Below are positions 30,581-41,201 of a stretch of 64,000 bases of DNA, one piece after another (the first letter of the stretch is position 1; the number at the start of each line of letters is the position of its first letter). The stretch is from Azospirillum rugosum. GTDB taxonomy: Bacteria; Pseudomonadota; Alphaproteobacteria; Azospirillales; Azospirillaceae. Both the position numbers and the translations under genes were made by a program. Where the stretch lies: contig NZ_JAGINP010000026.1 in assembly GCF_017876155.1 (NCBI RefSeq), positions 49,506-113,505 of the forward strand, given 5' to 3'. Under the pieces are notes generated by a model. That model was given only the letters and a program-made list of their open reading frames with translations. It was not told the DNA's origin and did no database searches.

Positions 30581-30985
30581 ATGCCGGCCCATACCCCTTG
30601 CGCGCCAGCGCCCGTCGTGACTCACCGCACCTGGTCGGGCCCATCCGGTTCGGGCGGGGGGGCGGGCCGGGGCGCCGCCGAGTCCTGGACCTACACCATC
30701 GGCTTCGACCTGGGCGGAAACCCGGTGCGCTTCGACATCGCGCGCCCGGAGGAGAGCGCCGCCCCCGGGGAGGGGCCGGAGGAAGGGCTCCGGCCCCTGG
30801 TCCAGGGCTGGCGGACGGCGGGCGGGGAGTGGTATGGGCTCTACCGCTGCGCCACCGGCTGTGCCACGGCCCGCCTCTCGCCGCTGGAGGTGGAGTCGAT
30901 CGAGACCGCCGCCAAGATGGCCCTGGTGGCCGGCAGCCCCGAACAACATCCTGCGGAGGTCACCCCACCCGAACCTGGGCGATGA
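30581..30985 (+). CDS. Hypothetical protein after pqqA
   Basis: A 134-aa cytoplasmic-looking protein. The start at 30581 has a good GGAGGGTA ribosome site. A Gly-rich segment near residues 20-35 is followed by a beta-like region (WTYTIGFDLGGNPVRFDIAR) and GGEWYGLYRCATGCATARLS. The tail LSPLEVESIETAAKMALVAG looks helical. Its last 26 bases overlap the end of the convergent chemoreceptor gene. No family recognised; a role with pqqA is only suggested by position. Confidence 0.55.
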   Translation: MPAHTPCAPAPVVTHRTWSGPSGSGGGAGRGAAESWTYTIGFDLGGNPVRFDIARPEESAAPGEGPEEGLRPLVQGWRTAGGEWYGLYRCATGCATARLSPLEVESIETAAKMALVAGSPEQHPAEVTPPEPGR

Positions 30986-32642
30986 AGCGGTCGACCTCGT
31001 CCGACAGGACGGTCGCCTGCTCCGCCAGCCCGTCGGCCGCGTCGGACAGTTCGGACGCGGCCCGGCCGGTGCCCTGCGCTGCGTGCTCCACGCCGGCGAT
31101 GTTGGACGACACCTCCTCCGTGCCGTGCGCCGCCTGCTGAACGTTGCGGGCGATCTCCTTGGTGGCGGCGTCCTGCTCCTCCATCGCCGCGGCGATCGTC
31201 GTGGCGATCTCGTTGATCTGGGTGATCGTGTCGGAGATCTCGGCGATCGCCTGCACCGCCTCCCCGGTGGCCTGCTGCATGCCGCCGATCTGGGTGGCGA
31301 TCTCGTCGGTGGCCTTGGCGGTCTGGTTGGCGAGGTTCTTCACCTCCGACGCCACCACCGCGAAGCCCTTGCCGGCCTCGCCCGCCCGCGCCGCCTCGAT
31401 GGTCGCGTTCAGCGCCAGCAAATTGGTCTGGCTGGCGATGTCGGTGATCAGCTTCACCACGTCGCCGATGGCACCGGCCTGGGCGGCCAGATCCTGGATG
31501 CTCTGGTTGGTGCCCTGCGCCCGGCTCACCGCCTGCCCCGCGACCTCGGCCGAGCGGTTCACCTGGCGGCTGATCTCCGCGATGGTGCTGGACATCTCCT
31601 CCGCCGCGGTGGCGACGGTCTGCACGTTGGCCGACGCCTGCTGGGTCGCCGCGGCCACCGCGACGGCCTGCGCCTTGCTCTGGTCGGCCATGGCGGACAG
31701 TTCCCGCGCGTTGCCCTGCACCTGAGTCACCGCGCTGGACACCTGGGCGACGACGGTCTTGACCGACGCTTCGAACCGTTCGGCCATGCCGTTCATCAGC
31801 GCGTGGCGCTCCTCCTCCGCGCGGGCCGTCTGCTCGGCCTGTTCGGCCTCCATGCGGCGCTTGGCGGCGGCGTTCTCCTTGAACACCAGCACCGTCCGCG
31901 CCATCGGCCCGATCTCGTCCTTGCGGTCGTGGCCCCGGACATCGACCGCATCGTCGCCGGCGGCCAGCCGTTCCATCGCCGCGGCCAGGGTGCGGATCGG
32001 CAAGGCGATGCCGTAGCGCGCGATGGCCAGCGCCAGCCCGAGGCACAGCGCGATGCCGACCAGCGCGATGGTCAGCGTCAGGGTGTGGATGTGGTTGGCG
32101 GTGGCGGTCGCCTCGTCCGACGCGTCGTCCAGCCGCTTGATCAGCTGGTTGGTCAGGGAGACGAGGTCGGCGCTCAGCTTCAGCGACGCCGGGCCGAAGG
32201 ACTCGCCCATCAGCCTGTCGGCCTGCGTGTCGTCCTGGGCGACGGCCGCTTTCTGCACCTCGGCCACGATGGCCGTCAGGCGGCGGAACTCGGCCTGGAC
32301 GCGCTCGACCTCGTCGCGGACGCCCGGCAGTGCCTGGGCCTCGTTCGTCCGCTTCAGGAACATCGTCGCTTCCTCGTCGACGCGCCCCGACAGGCGGCGG
32401 GTTTCCCCGTCCTGGTTCTCCGCGATCATCTTGTAGAGCAGGCGCCCGATTTCCGACAGGGACCGGTTGGCACGGGGCAGAGCGACGGCCGCCTTGGCTT
32501 CCTGGTCGATCAGTTCGGAATATTCGGTGCTGATCTTCGACATGGACGACAGCGCGTTGAGGCTGGTGCCCAGCGTCAGTGCAGCCATGAGGAGAAGTGC
32601 TGCAACAATCTTCGTGGTTATGCTCAGGTTTCTTAGTTTCAC
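30960..32642 (-). CDS. Methyl-accepting chemotaxis protein
   Basis: A 560-aa chemoreceptor. TM1 at about 10-30 (KIVAALLLMAALTLGTSLNA), a roughly 150-residue periplasmic four-helix ligand domain, TM2 (about 187-208, LTIALVGIALCLGLALAIAR), a HAMP segment, and a long signalling helix pair with the conserved tip EAARAGEAGKGFAVVASEVK. It would signal to CheA/CheW and bias flagellar rotation; no che genes are in the window. The GTG at 32642 is preferred; upstream residues to 32714 have no ribosome site and would delay the TM. The ligand is unknown. Confidence 0.92.
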   Translation of the reverse strand: MKLRNLSITTKIVAALLLMAALTLGTSLNALSSMSKISTEYSELIDQEAKAAVALPRANRSLSEIGRLLYKMIAENQDGETRRLSGRVDEEATMFLKRTNEAQALPGVRDEVERVQAEFRRLTAIVAEVQKAAVAQDDTQADRLMGESFGPASLKLSADLVSLTNQLIKRLDDASDEATATANHIHTLTLTIALVGIALCLGLALAIARYGIALPIRTLAAAMERLAAGDDAVDVRGHDRKDEIGPMARTVLVFKENAAAKRRMEAEQAEQTARAEEERHALMNGMAERFEASVKTVVAQVSSAVTQVQGNARELSAMADQSKAQAVAVAAATQQASANVQTVATAAEEMSSTIAEISRQVNRSAEVAGQAVSRAQGTNQSIQDLAAQAGAIGDVVKLITDIASQTNLLALNATIEAARAGEAGKGFAVVASEVKNLANQTAKATDEIATQIGGMQQATGEAVQAIAEISDTITQINEIATTIAAAMEEQDAATKEIARNVQQAAHGTEEVSSNIAGVEHAAQGTGRAASELSDAADGLAEQATVLSDEVDRFIAQVRVG

Positions 32643-32901
32643 GATCGGCCTGCAGCGTGTTGGGGGTTGAGTGTCAAAGATGGCAGGACACACAACCGCT
32701 AAAGAGATAATCATAAAAATGCGTAAATGCGCCGCCAGACTTTCGGTTCTTTTCCAATCACCGAAATTCGATGTATTTTCCCTATCAACAGCGGATCAAA
32801 CCCAGCGATCCTGAACGCTTCGGCAATGCCGCGCCTGATGCAAGGCGTTCCCGCAGCTGCTATTTTTGATACGCACCGCACGCCTCAGGAGCCGCCGCCC
32901 C

Positions 32902-33672
32902 ATGCCCGTCCAGATCGCCGAACGCTGGTTCGAGACGCGCCGCATCGACGACGACATCACCCTGCTGTGGGAACCGCACGTGGTCCCGCTGCTCCGCTGC
33001 AACATCTGGCACATCCGCGGGCGCGACCGGGACCTGCTGGTCGACACCGGCATGGGCATCTGCAGCCTGCGCGAGGCCGCCCGCCACCTGATCGACAAGC
33101 CGGTGATCGCCGCCGCGACCCACACCCACACCGACCATGTCGGTGGCCACCACGAGTTCGATACCTGCCTCGTCCACCGGCTGGAGGCCGACCGCCTGCG
33201 CCAGCCGCGCGGCCGGTCGGCCCTGCACACGCGTGATTCCGGCGCGGAGGAACTGCAGAAGCTCCGCGACGCCGGCTATGAGGTGGGGGAGGAGCTGATC
33301 ACGGCGCTGCCGCACGCCGGCTACGACCTGGACGACTACCGGGTGCGGCCGGCCAACGCGGCCATCGTGGTGGAGGAAGGGGACGTGGTGGATCTCGGCG
33401 ACCGCCGCTTCGAGATCCTGCACCTGCCCGGCCACTCGCCGGGCGGCATCGGCCTGTGGGAGGCGTCGACGGGGACGCTCTTCTCCGGCGATTCCATCTA
33501 CGACGGCCCGCTGCTGGACGACATCCCCGGCGCCAACGTGGAGGACTACGTCCGCACCATGGAGCGGCTGCGTGACCTTCCCGTCACGGTGGTCCACGCC
33601 GGCCACGACCCCAGCTTCGGCCGCGACCGGCTGGTGGAACTGACGACGGCGTATTTGAAGCGGCGGGGGTGA
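32902..33672 (+). CDS. Metallo-beta-lactamase-fold hydrolase
   Basis: A 256-aa MBL-fold enzyme. Metal site HTHTDH at 74-79, further ligands in LPGHSPGG and FSGDSIYDG, and HAGHD near the end, so a two-metal site is likely complete. The set resembles glyoxalase II and quorum-quenching or SoxH-type hydrolases. PqqB is also an MBL protein, but this sequence lacks the PqqB pattern as I know it. A TTG start at 32866 is rejected in favour of the ATG at 32902. Substrate cannot be told. Confidence 0.85.
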   Translation: MPVQIAERWFETRRIDDDITLLWEPHVVPLLRCNIWHIRGRDRDLLVDTGMGICSLREAARHLIDKPVIAAATHTHTDHVGGHHEFDTCLVHRLEADRLRQPRGRSALHTRDSGAEELQKLRDAGYEVGEELITALPHAGYDLDDYRVRPANAAIVVEEGDVVDLGDRRFEILHLPGHSPGGIGLWEASTGTLFSGDSIYDGPLLDDIPGANVEDYVRTMERLRDLPVTVVHAGHDPSFGRDRLVELTTAYLKRRG

Positions 33673-33820
33673 CTGTCCCTCTCCCGCCCCGGGAGAGGGA
33701 GGGGCCCGCCGCCCTGCGGCGGGAGGGTGAGGGTGCCGCCAAGAATCAGCGCCCTGATCCTCGCCCGACCCTCACCCGGCGCCTACGGCGCCACCCTCTC
33801 CCGGGGCGGGAGAGGGAGTT

Positions 33821-33824
<4 letters not shown>
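33672..33824. repeat. Palindromic CCCTCTCCC repeat between convergent genes
   Basis: The outer arms CCCTCTCCCGCCCCGGGAGA and CTCTCCCGGGGCGGGAGAGG are inverted copies; internal GGGAGGGTGAGGGTGCCG and CGACCCTCACCCGGCG pair as well. It fills the gap between two convergent genes, consistent with a bidirectional terminator. Confidence 0.7.
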
Positions 33825-34879
<1,055 letters not shown>

Positions 34880-35313
34880 GGTTTCCTCCTTATCGTTCTT
34901 CTAGGTGGAAAATCCGGCCTTGCCGAAGCGTAAGCGCCAGCGTCGCGCACAGGACAGTCCCATGCGCCGGCATCACGGCCCGCGGTTCCGGTTTTCCTTG
35001 TCCTGTGCTTCCCGTCGTCTTGTGCAGTGCGGGATTACACGGATGCTTCTCTTACAGAGAACCTAGATACGATTGTAAATGCTGGCAAGACTGACCATCC
35101 GTGCCTTTGAAAAAAGCAAGGACGTGAGCGGCGCACGGGGTCCGGCATGGGGAAAGTGTCCCGGGAACAAGCACGCAAGATAATTTCCGTTCCAGCCGCA
35201 TCCTGCCGGGGGCAGAGCCCCCCTCACCCTCCCCTCTCCCCATGGGGAAACAGGGAGACTCTCCTGGAAAGGAAGAAGAGCGGCAAATTTTAAGTAAATA
35301 CCCTGTCCACTTC
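34880..35313. other. Divergent intergenic region between the dehydrogenase and flgE
   Basis: No gene seen. It contains a 9-bp inverted repeat CACAGGACA/TGTCCTGTG (34948-34956 and 34999-35007), an AT-richer stretch around 35040-35120 and a partial CCCTCACCCTCCCCTCTCCC repeat at 35206-35247. Short reading frames here lack ribosome sites. Confidence 0.5.
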
Positions 35314-35335
35314 CTTTAAAGCGCCTTTAAAACCG
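35314..35335 (+). promoter_or_regulatory. Tandem CTTTAAA direct repeat upstream of flgE
   Basis: CTTTAAAGCGC (35314-35324) and CTTTAAAACCG (35325-35335) repeat with an 11-bp period, 86 bases before the flgE start. They match the tandem units before the FtcR-like gene and in the flgF divergon, apart from C for G at the first base. Confidence 0.5.
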
Positions 35336-35420
35336 CATCCGTACTCTGCGCTGGAAAGTCCATCGTGGAGAATCCCGGGACTTCCCCTTGCTTCGGCAGT
35401 CTTGACAAGAGGATCCCTCG

Positions 35421-36653
35421 ATGAGCCTGTTCAGCGCCATGCGGTCCGGCGTCAGCGGCATGTCCGCGCAAAGCTCGCGGATGGCCGCCATTTCGGACAA
35501 CATCAGCAATTCGGCGACCATCGGCTACAAGCGGGCGGCGGTCGATTTCTCGACGCTGGTGACCTCGTCGGGGTCGGACACGAGCTATTCGGCCGGCGGC
35601 GTGCGCTCGAACATCCATTACCAGGTGACCAAGGACGGGACGCTCCAGGGCACCCAGTCGGCCACCGACATGGCCATCGACGGCGGCGGATTCTTCGTCA
35701 TCGCCAACCACGCCACGGCTGCCGAGGGCGCGCCGAGCTACGCGCTGACCCGCGCCGGCAGCTTCCAGCCGGACGACCAGGGATACCTGCGCAACAGCGC
35801 CGGCCAGTATCTCCAGGCCTGGAAGCTGAACCCCGACGGCTCTCTGCCGTCCGTCAGCAAGACCAGCTTCGACGGCTTGCAGGCCGTCTCCGTCGCCGGG
35901 CTCGCCTACGGCGGCGCCAAGACGACGGCGATGACCTTCTCCGGCAACCTGCCGGCGCAGGCCGCGACGGGCACCAGCTTCGACACCACGACCAGCCTGT
36001 ACGACGGCATCGGCAACCCGCGCGACGTCACGCTGACCTGGACGAAGACCGCCAACCCCAACGAGTGGACGGTCAGCGCCGCCGGGCCGGCTGGCTACAC
36101 GGTGTCCCCGGCGAGCAGCACGGTGACCTTCGACGCCACCGGGGCGAACGCCGGCCTGCCGTCCGCGGCGATCCCGCCCTTCACGCTGACCTCCCCGGCC
36201 GCGCCCAGCGCCGACACGGTGACGCTCAACCTCGGCAACGTCACGCAGCTGAATGGCGACTATGTCCCGCAGCTGGTCGGGGATGGCGCCAAGGCCGGCC
36301 AGGTCAGCTCGGTCGAGGTCGACAAGGGCGGCAAGCTGTGGGCCATCTACGACAACGGCGCGCGGCAGGCGCTCTACCAGGTGCCCATCGCCAACGTGGT
36401 GAACCCGGACGGGCTGACCGTCCAGGACGGCAACAGCTTCACGCTGGGCACCGACAGCGGCGCGCTGACGCTCGGCACCGGCAACAGCGGCAAGACCGGG
36501 GCGGTGGCCGGCTACGCGCTGGAGCAGTCGAACGTCGACATCGCGGACGAGCTGGTCTCGCTGATCGAGACGCAGCGCGCCTACTCCTCCAACGCCACCA
36601 TCGTCCGCACCGCCGACGAGATGGTCGATGAGACCAACCGCCTGAAGCGCTGA
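35421..36653 (+). CDS. flgE: Flagellar hook protein FlgE
   Basis: A 410-aa hook subunit. N-terminal axial motif MRSGVSGMSAQSSRMAAISD then NISNSATIGYKRAAV; central FlgE domain with TDMAIDGGGFFVIANH; C-terminal motif LEQSNVDIADELVSLIETQR. AGAGGATC upstream of the ATG. First gene of the operon flgE-flgK-flgL-flgI-flgJ-flgN. Confidence 0.97.
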   Translation: MSLFSAMRSGVSGMSAQSSRMAAISDNISNSATIGYKRAAVDFSTLVTSSGSDTSYSAGGVRSNIHYQVTKDGTLQGTQSATDMAIDGGGFFVIANHATAAEGAPSYALTRAGSFQPDDQGYLRNSAGQYLQAWKLNPDGSLPSVSKTSFDGLQAVSVAGLAYGGAKTTAMTFSGNLPAQAATGTSFDTTTSLYDGIGNPRDVTLTWTKTANPNEWTVSAAGPAGYTVSPASSTVTFDATGANAGLPSAAIPPFTLTSPAAPSADTVTLNLGNVTQLNGDYVPQLVGDGAKAGQVSSVEVDKGGKLWAIYDNGARQALYQVPIANVVNPDGLTVQDGNSFTLGTDSGALTLGTGNSGKTGAVAGYALEQSNVDIADELVSLIETQRAYSSNATIVRTADEMVDETNRLKR

Positions 36654-36678
36654 TGCCACCGGACCCGGAGACCCTGCC

Positions 36679-38076
36679 ATGAGCCTTCAGACGGCCCTGA
36701 CCGCCGCCCTGTCCGGCCTGCGCGCGACCCAGCAGCAGGCGGCGCTGGTGTCGCACAACATCAGCAATGCCACCACCCCCGGCTTCGTCCGCAAGGAGCT
36801 GGACCTGTCCACCGCCGTCACCGGCGGCCTTGGGCAAGGCGTCCGCGTGGACGGCGTCGCCCGCCGGGTGGACGAGCTGCTGATCCGCGACGCGCGGTTC
36901 GAGCGGAGCCGCTACACCGCGCAGGAGGCGCGGGCGTCGGCGCTGGCCGACTACGCCAACGTGCTGGGCCAGCCGCAGGACGAGCGGTCGGTCTCCACGG
37001 CTGTGGCGAAGCTCCAGCAGGCCTTCTCCACGCTGCGCGACCAGTCCGACAACGAGGCGGCGCAGGCCGCCGTGGTGGACAAGGCCGACGCGCTGGTCCG
37101 CCGCCTGCACGACACCGCCGCCGCGGCGACCGCGACGCAGACCGATGCGAAGACCCGTCTGCAAGCCTCCGTCGATCAGGTCAACAGCGCGCTGGTCCGC
37201 GTCGGGGAGCTGAACGGCACCATCGCCCGCCAGACCGCGCAGGGCGCCGACACCAGCGACCTGCGCGACCAGCGCGACCGCCTGCTCGACCAAGTGTCGG
37301 AGGAAATCGGCATCCGCACCTACACCCGCGACACCGGCGAGGTTGTGGTGATGACCCGCAACGGCCAGACGCTGCTGGACCGGGAGCTTCCGGCCGGCGC
37401 GCAGCCGTTGCAACTGGTCGGGACCGACCTGATGGCCGGCGGCAAGGTGATCTCCATCAACCCCGAGCAGGACATCCAGAGCGGCCGCATCATGGGCTAC
37501 GCCCAGGCCGCCTTCCAGGACATGCCCCGCGCGCTGGCGCAGCTCGACCAGCTGGCCGCCGGCCTCGTCCAGCAGTTCCAGGGGGCGGAGGCCGACCCGA
37601 CGCAGCCCGGCCTGTTCACCGATGCCGGCGCGGCCTTCGGGTCCACCGCCGGTCTGGCCGGGCACATCGCCGTGAACGACGCCGTCCGCACCGCCACCTG
37701 GAAGGTGCAAAGCGGCGTGCAGGCCACCGCCCCGCGCGCCCCCGGCGACCAGACGCAGATCGACCGGTACCTGGGCGCCTTCACCGCCACGCGCGCCTTC
37801 GCCGCGCCGGACCTGCCGGCCAATGCGACGCTGGGCGACTTCGCCACCAGCCTGGTGTCCACCCAGCAGGGCTACCGCACCACCGCGGAAGCCGACCTGA
37901 CGACGCGCAAGATCAGCGCCGACGCGCTGAACAACGCCCGCATCAACCGCGACGGCGTCAACGTCGACGACGAGATGCAGAAGCTGCTGCTGATCGAGCA
38001 GAGCTATGGCGCCAGCGCCCAGGTGATCCAGGTCGCCGGGCGGATGCTCGACACGCTGCTCCAGCTGCGGAACTGA
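36679..38076 (+). CDS. flgK: Hook-filament junction protein FlgK (HAP1)
   Basis: A 465-aa protein, a compact FlgK. N-terminus LSGLRATQQQAALVSHNISN then ATTPGFVRKEL; coiled middle (VNSALVRVGELNGTIARQTA); C-terminus INRDGVNVDDEMQKLLLIEQ then SYGASAQVI. It joins hook to filament. It starts 25 bases after flgE. Confidence 0.95.
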   Translation: MSLQTALTAALSGLRATQQQAALVSHNISNATTPGFVRKELDLSTAVTGGLGQGVRVDGVARRVDELLIRDARFERSRYTAQEARASALADYANVLGQPQDERSVSTAVAKLQQAFSTLRDQSDNEAAQAAVVDKADALVRRLHDTAAAATATQTDAKTRLQASVDQVNSALVRVGELNGTIARQTAQGADTSDLRDQRDRLLDQVSEEIGIRTYTRDTGEVVVMTRNGQTLLDRELPAGAQPLQLVGTDLMAGGKVISINPEQDIQSGRIMGYAQAAFQDMPRALAQLDQLAAGLVQQFQGAEADPTQPGLFTDAGAAFGSTAGLAGHIAVNDAVRTATWKVQSGVQATAPRAPGDQTQIDRYLGAFTATRAFAAPDLPANATLGDFATSLVSTQQGYRTTAEADLTTRKISADALNNARINRDGVNVDDEMQKLLLIEQSYGASAQVIQVAGRMLDTLLQLRN

Positions 38077-38080
38077 TCCC

Positions 38081-39184
38081 ATGATCTACAACAGCGTTTC
38101 CACCGTCGGCCTCAGCCTCCGCCTCCAGACCGCGGCGACCGCGCTGCAATTGGAGCAGCTGCGCAACAACGACGAGATCGCCAGCGGCAAGCATTTCGAC
38201 GTGGCCCAGGCGCTGGGCGCCCGGACCGGCCACGACATCGCGCTGCGCAACCTGTACGACGAGACCGAGCAGTTCCAGAAGTCCGCCGCCCTGCTGCAAG
38301 CGCGCATGACGACCATGGACAGCGCCCTGACCAACATCCTGGCCGCCGGGCAGGACGTGCTGGCCGCGGCCTCCACCGGGCTGGGGCAGCCGTCGCCGAC
38401 CGGCACCTCGTTGCAGGTGCGGGCGCGCGGGGTGCTGGACCAGGTGGTCGGCATGCTGAACGCCTCCTCGGGCAACGGCTACCTGTTCGGCGGGGTGGAG
38501 GTGAAGACGCCGCCAATGCGCGCCGTGCAGGGCGACGCCTCCGGCCTGCCGGCGCCGATGACCATCGTGCAGGACGCCATCACGGCGGCGAGCGGCGGCT
38601 CTCCGGCGCCGCAGACGGCGACCGACACGGCCACTGTCGTGGCGACGCTGGGCGACCTGTTCGCGGTGCGCGACCCCGCCCTGCCCCCTCCCCCACCGCT
38701 GGCGCAAGGCTTCGAGGGTGGTTTCTACGTGGGGGCGACGGCGATGCAGCCGGGGGGAGCGGCGACGCCGCGCCTGTCGGGCCGGCCGGACCGCACGACC
38801 GACATCCCCTACGGCGTCCAGGCCAACGACCCGGCCATGCGCGACCTGCTGCAAGGGCTGTACATGCTGGCCAGCATCGACACCAGCAAGCTGCCGCAGG
38901 ACGCCTACCAGCCCTACATGCAGGCGGCGGTCGGCAAGGTCTCCGCCGGGCTGGACGGGGTGCGCAACGCCACCGCGCAGCTGGGCAGCCAGCACAAGCA
39001 GCTGGACGAGATCGCCGAGCGTCACGCCGCACAGCTGAAAATCCTGAACGACCAGATCGATGCGCTGGAAGGCGTGGACCCGGCCGAGAGCAGCGTCCGG
39101 CTGAACCAGCTGGAGGCGCAGATCGAGGCGACCTCCGCCGCGACCGCCCGCATTTCCCGGATGCACCTGTCCAATTACCTCTAG
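38081..39184 (+). CDS. flgL: Hook-filament junction protein FlgL (HAP3)
   Basis: A 367-aa flagellin-fold protein. The N-terminal helix (SLRLQTAATALQLEQLRNND then EIASGKHFDVAQALG) is the FlgL/flagellin D0-D1 type, and the C-terminal helix LNQLEAQIEATSAATARISR closes the fold. Position right after flgK supports FlgL rather than flagellin. Its start is five bases after the flgK stop. Confidence 0.9.
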   Translation: MIYNSVSTVGLSLRLQTAATALQLEQLRNNDEIASGKHFDVAQALGARTGHDIALRNLYDETEQFQKSAALLQARMTTMDSALTNILAAGQDVLAAASTGLGQPSPTGTSLQVRARGVLDQVVGMLNASSGNGYLFGGVEVKTPPMRAVQGDASGLPAPMTIVQDAITAASGGSPAPQTATDTATVVATLGDLFAVRDPALPPPPPLAQGFEGGFYVGATAMQPGGAATPRLSGRPDRTTDIPYGVQANDPAMRDLLQGLYMLASIDTSKLPQDAYQPYMQAAVGKVSAGLDGVRNATAQLGSQHKQLDEIAERHAAQLKILNDQIDALEGVDPAESSVRLNQLEAQIEATSAATARISRMHLSNYL

Positions 39185-39201
39185 GCCAAGGCAGAACGCC
39201 C

Positions 39202-40329
39202 GTGCCAACTCGTTGTTCGACCCGCAATGCTCTGATGGCCGTCGGCCTTGCGCTCGCCGTTTTGGGGCCTGCCCTGCCCGCGATGGCGCAGACGCGGGTG
39301 AAGGACCTCGTGACCTTCGACGGCGTGCGCCGCAACCAGCTGATCGGCTATGGCCTCGTGGTCGGGCTGAACGGCACGGGCGACCGGCTGATCAACACGC
39401 CCTTCACGGAGCAGAGCCTGAAGGGCATGCTGGAGCGGCTGGGCATCAACACCCGCGACGAGGTGCTGCGCACCCGCAACGCCGCGGCGGTGATGGTCAC
39501 CGCCTCCCTGCCGCCCTTCGCGCGGCAGGGCACGACCATCGACATCACCGTGGCGGCTCTGGGCGACGCCACCAGCCTGCTGGGCGGCACGCTTCTGGTC
39601 ACGCCGTTGCTGGGCGCCGACGGGCAGGCCTACGCGGTGGCGCAAGGGGCGCTGTCGGTCAGCGGATTCTCGGTCGGCGGGAGTGCCGCCAACGTGACCA
39701 AGGGCGTGCCGACCAGCGCCCGCGTCGCCAACGGCGCGATCGTGGAGCGGGAGCTGAAGTTCGCGCTGGACGAGGTGGCCGGCGTGCGCATGGCGCTGCG
39801 CAACCCGGACTTCACCACGGCCAACCGCATCGCCGACGCGGTGAATGTGCGGCTGGGCACCGGCAACGCCCGCGTGCTGGACGCCACCACCGTGGACGTG
39901 CGCATCCCGCCGCGCTACAGCGGCGCGGTCGCCCGGCTGATCGGCGACATCGAGCTGCTGACCGTGCGCCCGGACGGCGTCGCCCGCGTGGTGGTGGACG
40001 AGCGCAGCGGCACGGTCGTCATCGGCGACGACGTGCGCATCAGCAAGGTCGCCATCACCCAGGGCAACCTGACCGTCCGCGTGGTGGAGACGCCGCAAGT
40101 TTCGCAGCCGCAGCCCTTCTCCGACGGGCAGACCGTCGTCGTGCCGCGCACCGACGTGCAGGTGCAGGAGGGCAACGGCCGCCAGTTCGTCACCATCGGC
40201 GGCAACGTCAGCCTGCAACAGCTCGTCAACGGGCTGAACGCGCTGGGCGTGGGGCCGCGCGACATGGTCGCCATCCTCCAGGCGATCAAGGCGGCGGGCG
40301 CCCTGCACGCCGACCTGGAAATCATCTAG
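39202..40329 (+). CDS. flgI: Flagellar P-ring protein FlgI
   Basis: A 375-aa periplasmic ring protein. Signal peptide at the start (NALMAVGLALAVLGPALPAM), then RVKDLVTFDGVRRNQLIGYG, LVVGLNGTGDRL, PPFARQGTTIDITVAALGDA and the C-terminal LVNGLNALGVGPRDMVAILQ, all standard FlgI blocks. The GTG at 39202 (AAGG upstream) is preferred because an ATG at 39235 has no ribosome site. Its chaperone FlgA is encoded at 20058. Confidence 0.97.
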   Translation: MPTRCSTRNALMAVGLALAVLGPALPAMAQTRVKDLVTFDGVRRNQLIGYGLVVGLNGTGDRLINTPFTEQSLKGMLERLGINTRDEVLRTRNAAAVMVTASLPPFARQGTTIDITVAALGDATSLLGGTLLVTPLLGADGQAYAVAQGALSVSGFSVGGSAANVTKGVPTSARVANGAIVERELKFALDEVAGVRMALRNPDFTTANRIADAVNVRLGTGNARVLDATTVDVRIPPRYSGAVARLIGDIELLTVRPDGVARVVVDERSGTVVIGDDVRISKVAITQGNLTVRVVETPQVSQPQPFSDGQTVVVPRTDVQVQEGNGRQFVTIGGNVSLQQLVNGLNALGVGPRDMVAILQAIKAAGALHADLEII

Positions 40330-40347
40330 GGACAGGACAAAAGCGCC

Positions 40348-40665
40348 ATGGACGTGACCGCCCTCCCCTCCCCTGCTCCCGCCCCGGTGCGGGCCGCGAC
40401 CGCAGCCAAGGCGCCCGATCCGGCGCAGCACGCCGCCAAGGATTTCGAGGCGATGATGGTCGGCCAGATGCTGGAGTCCATGTTCGCGGGCGTCGACGCC
40501 GGCAACGCCTTCGGCGGCGGCCAGGGCGAGCGGACGTGGCGCAGCTTCATGCTCCAGGAATACGGCAAGGCGATTGCCGAGGCCGGCACGCTGGGCATCG
40601 GCCGCATGGTGCAGGCTGACGTGGCGCGGCTCTACGCGCAACAAAACGAGGATGCCGGGGCATGA
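40348..40665 (+). CDS. flgJ: Rod-binding protein, FlgJ N-terminal domain only
   Basis: A 105-aa protein equal to the N-terminal rod-cap domain of FlgJ: HAAKDFEAMMVGQMLESMF, GGQGERTWRSFMLQEYGKAI and MVQADVARLYA. The muramidase domain of enterobacterial FlgJ is absent, as usual in alphaproteobacteria, where a separate lytic enzyme is used. It follows flgI by 18 bases and overlaps the next gene (ATGA). Confidence 0.92.
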   Translation: MDVTALPSPAPAPVRAATAAKAPDPAQHAAKDFEAMMVGQMLESMFAGVDAGNAFGGGQGERTWRSFMLQEYGKAIAEAGTLGIGRMVQADVARLYAQQNEDAGA

Positions 40666-41186
40666 GCCGCCGTTTCAAGGACCTGATCCGCGAGTTCGCC
40701 CCGGACGCCAAGCCGGCCGCACCATTGCCGGAGGCTCTGGCGGAACCGGACGCGCCCGTGCTCGCCGACGGCCCGACCGCCGTGGTCATGACCGCCTTCC
40801 TGGACGCGGTGGCCGAGCTGACCGCGCTGTTGGAGGAAGAGACGGCGGCCATCGCCGCCGGAACGCTGGACGGGCTGGAGGGTTTCGCCCGGCGCAAGCA
40901 GGCCATGGCCGACCGGCTGGACGGCATCATGGCCGAGGCGAACGCGGCCCCCCTGCGCCTGACCGACGACCTGCGCGCGATGATCCTGGACCGGGTGGAG
41001 CGGCTGGACCGCGCCATCAACGCCAACGCCGCCGGGCTGGTGGCGATGCGCCGGGCGGTGCTGGCGATCAACCGCAGCCTGCTGTCGGCGCTGGAGAAGG
41101 CGGCCAGCGACGGGCTCTACGCCCCGACAGGGCAGGCCGTGCGACCGGTCGAACTGTCGGCCGCGGGGCTGAACGCGGAGCTGTGA
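40662..41186 (+). CDS. flgN: FlgN-like export chaperone
   Basis: A 174-aa helical protein starting on the flgJ stop codon (ATGA). FlgN-type pattern: AVAELTALLEEETAAIAAGT, FARRKQAMADRLDGIMAEAN, then helices ending LLSALEKAASDGLYAPTGQA, similar to the Y.P.G end of many FlgN proteins. FlgN is the cytosolic chaperone of FlgK and FlgL, both encoded in this operon. Identification is by pattern and position. Confidence 0.82.
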   Translation: MSRRFKDLIREFAPDAKPAAPLPEALAEPDAPVLADGPTAVVMTAFLDAVAELTALLEEETAAIAAGTLDGLEGFARRKQAMADRLDGIMAEANAAPLRLTDDLRAMILDRVERLDRAINANAAGLVAMRRAVLAINRSLLSALEKAASDGLYAPTGQAVRPVELSAAGLNAEL

Positions 41187-41201
41187 CGGGACGGCGAACC
41201 T

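Noticed and set aside
32902..33672. MBL-fold gene as pqqB
   Set aside because: It is an MBL protein near pqqA, but lacks the PqqB pattern I know, is 2.5 kb away beyond a chemoreceptor on the other strand, and fits glyoxalase II-like hydrolases better.
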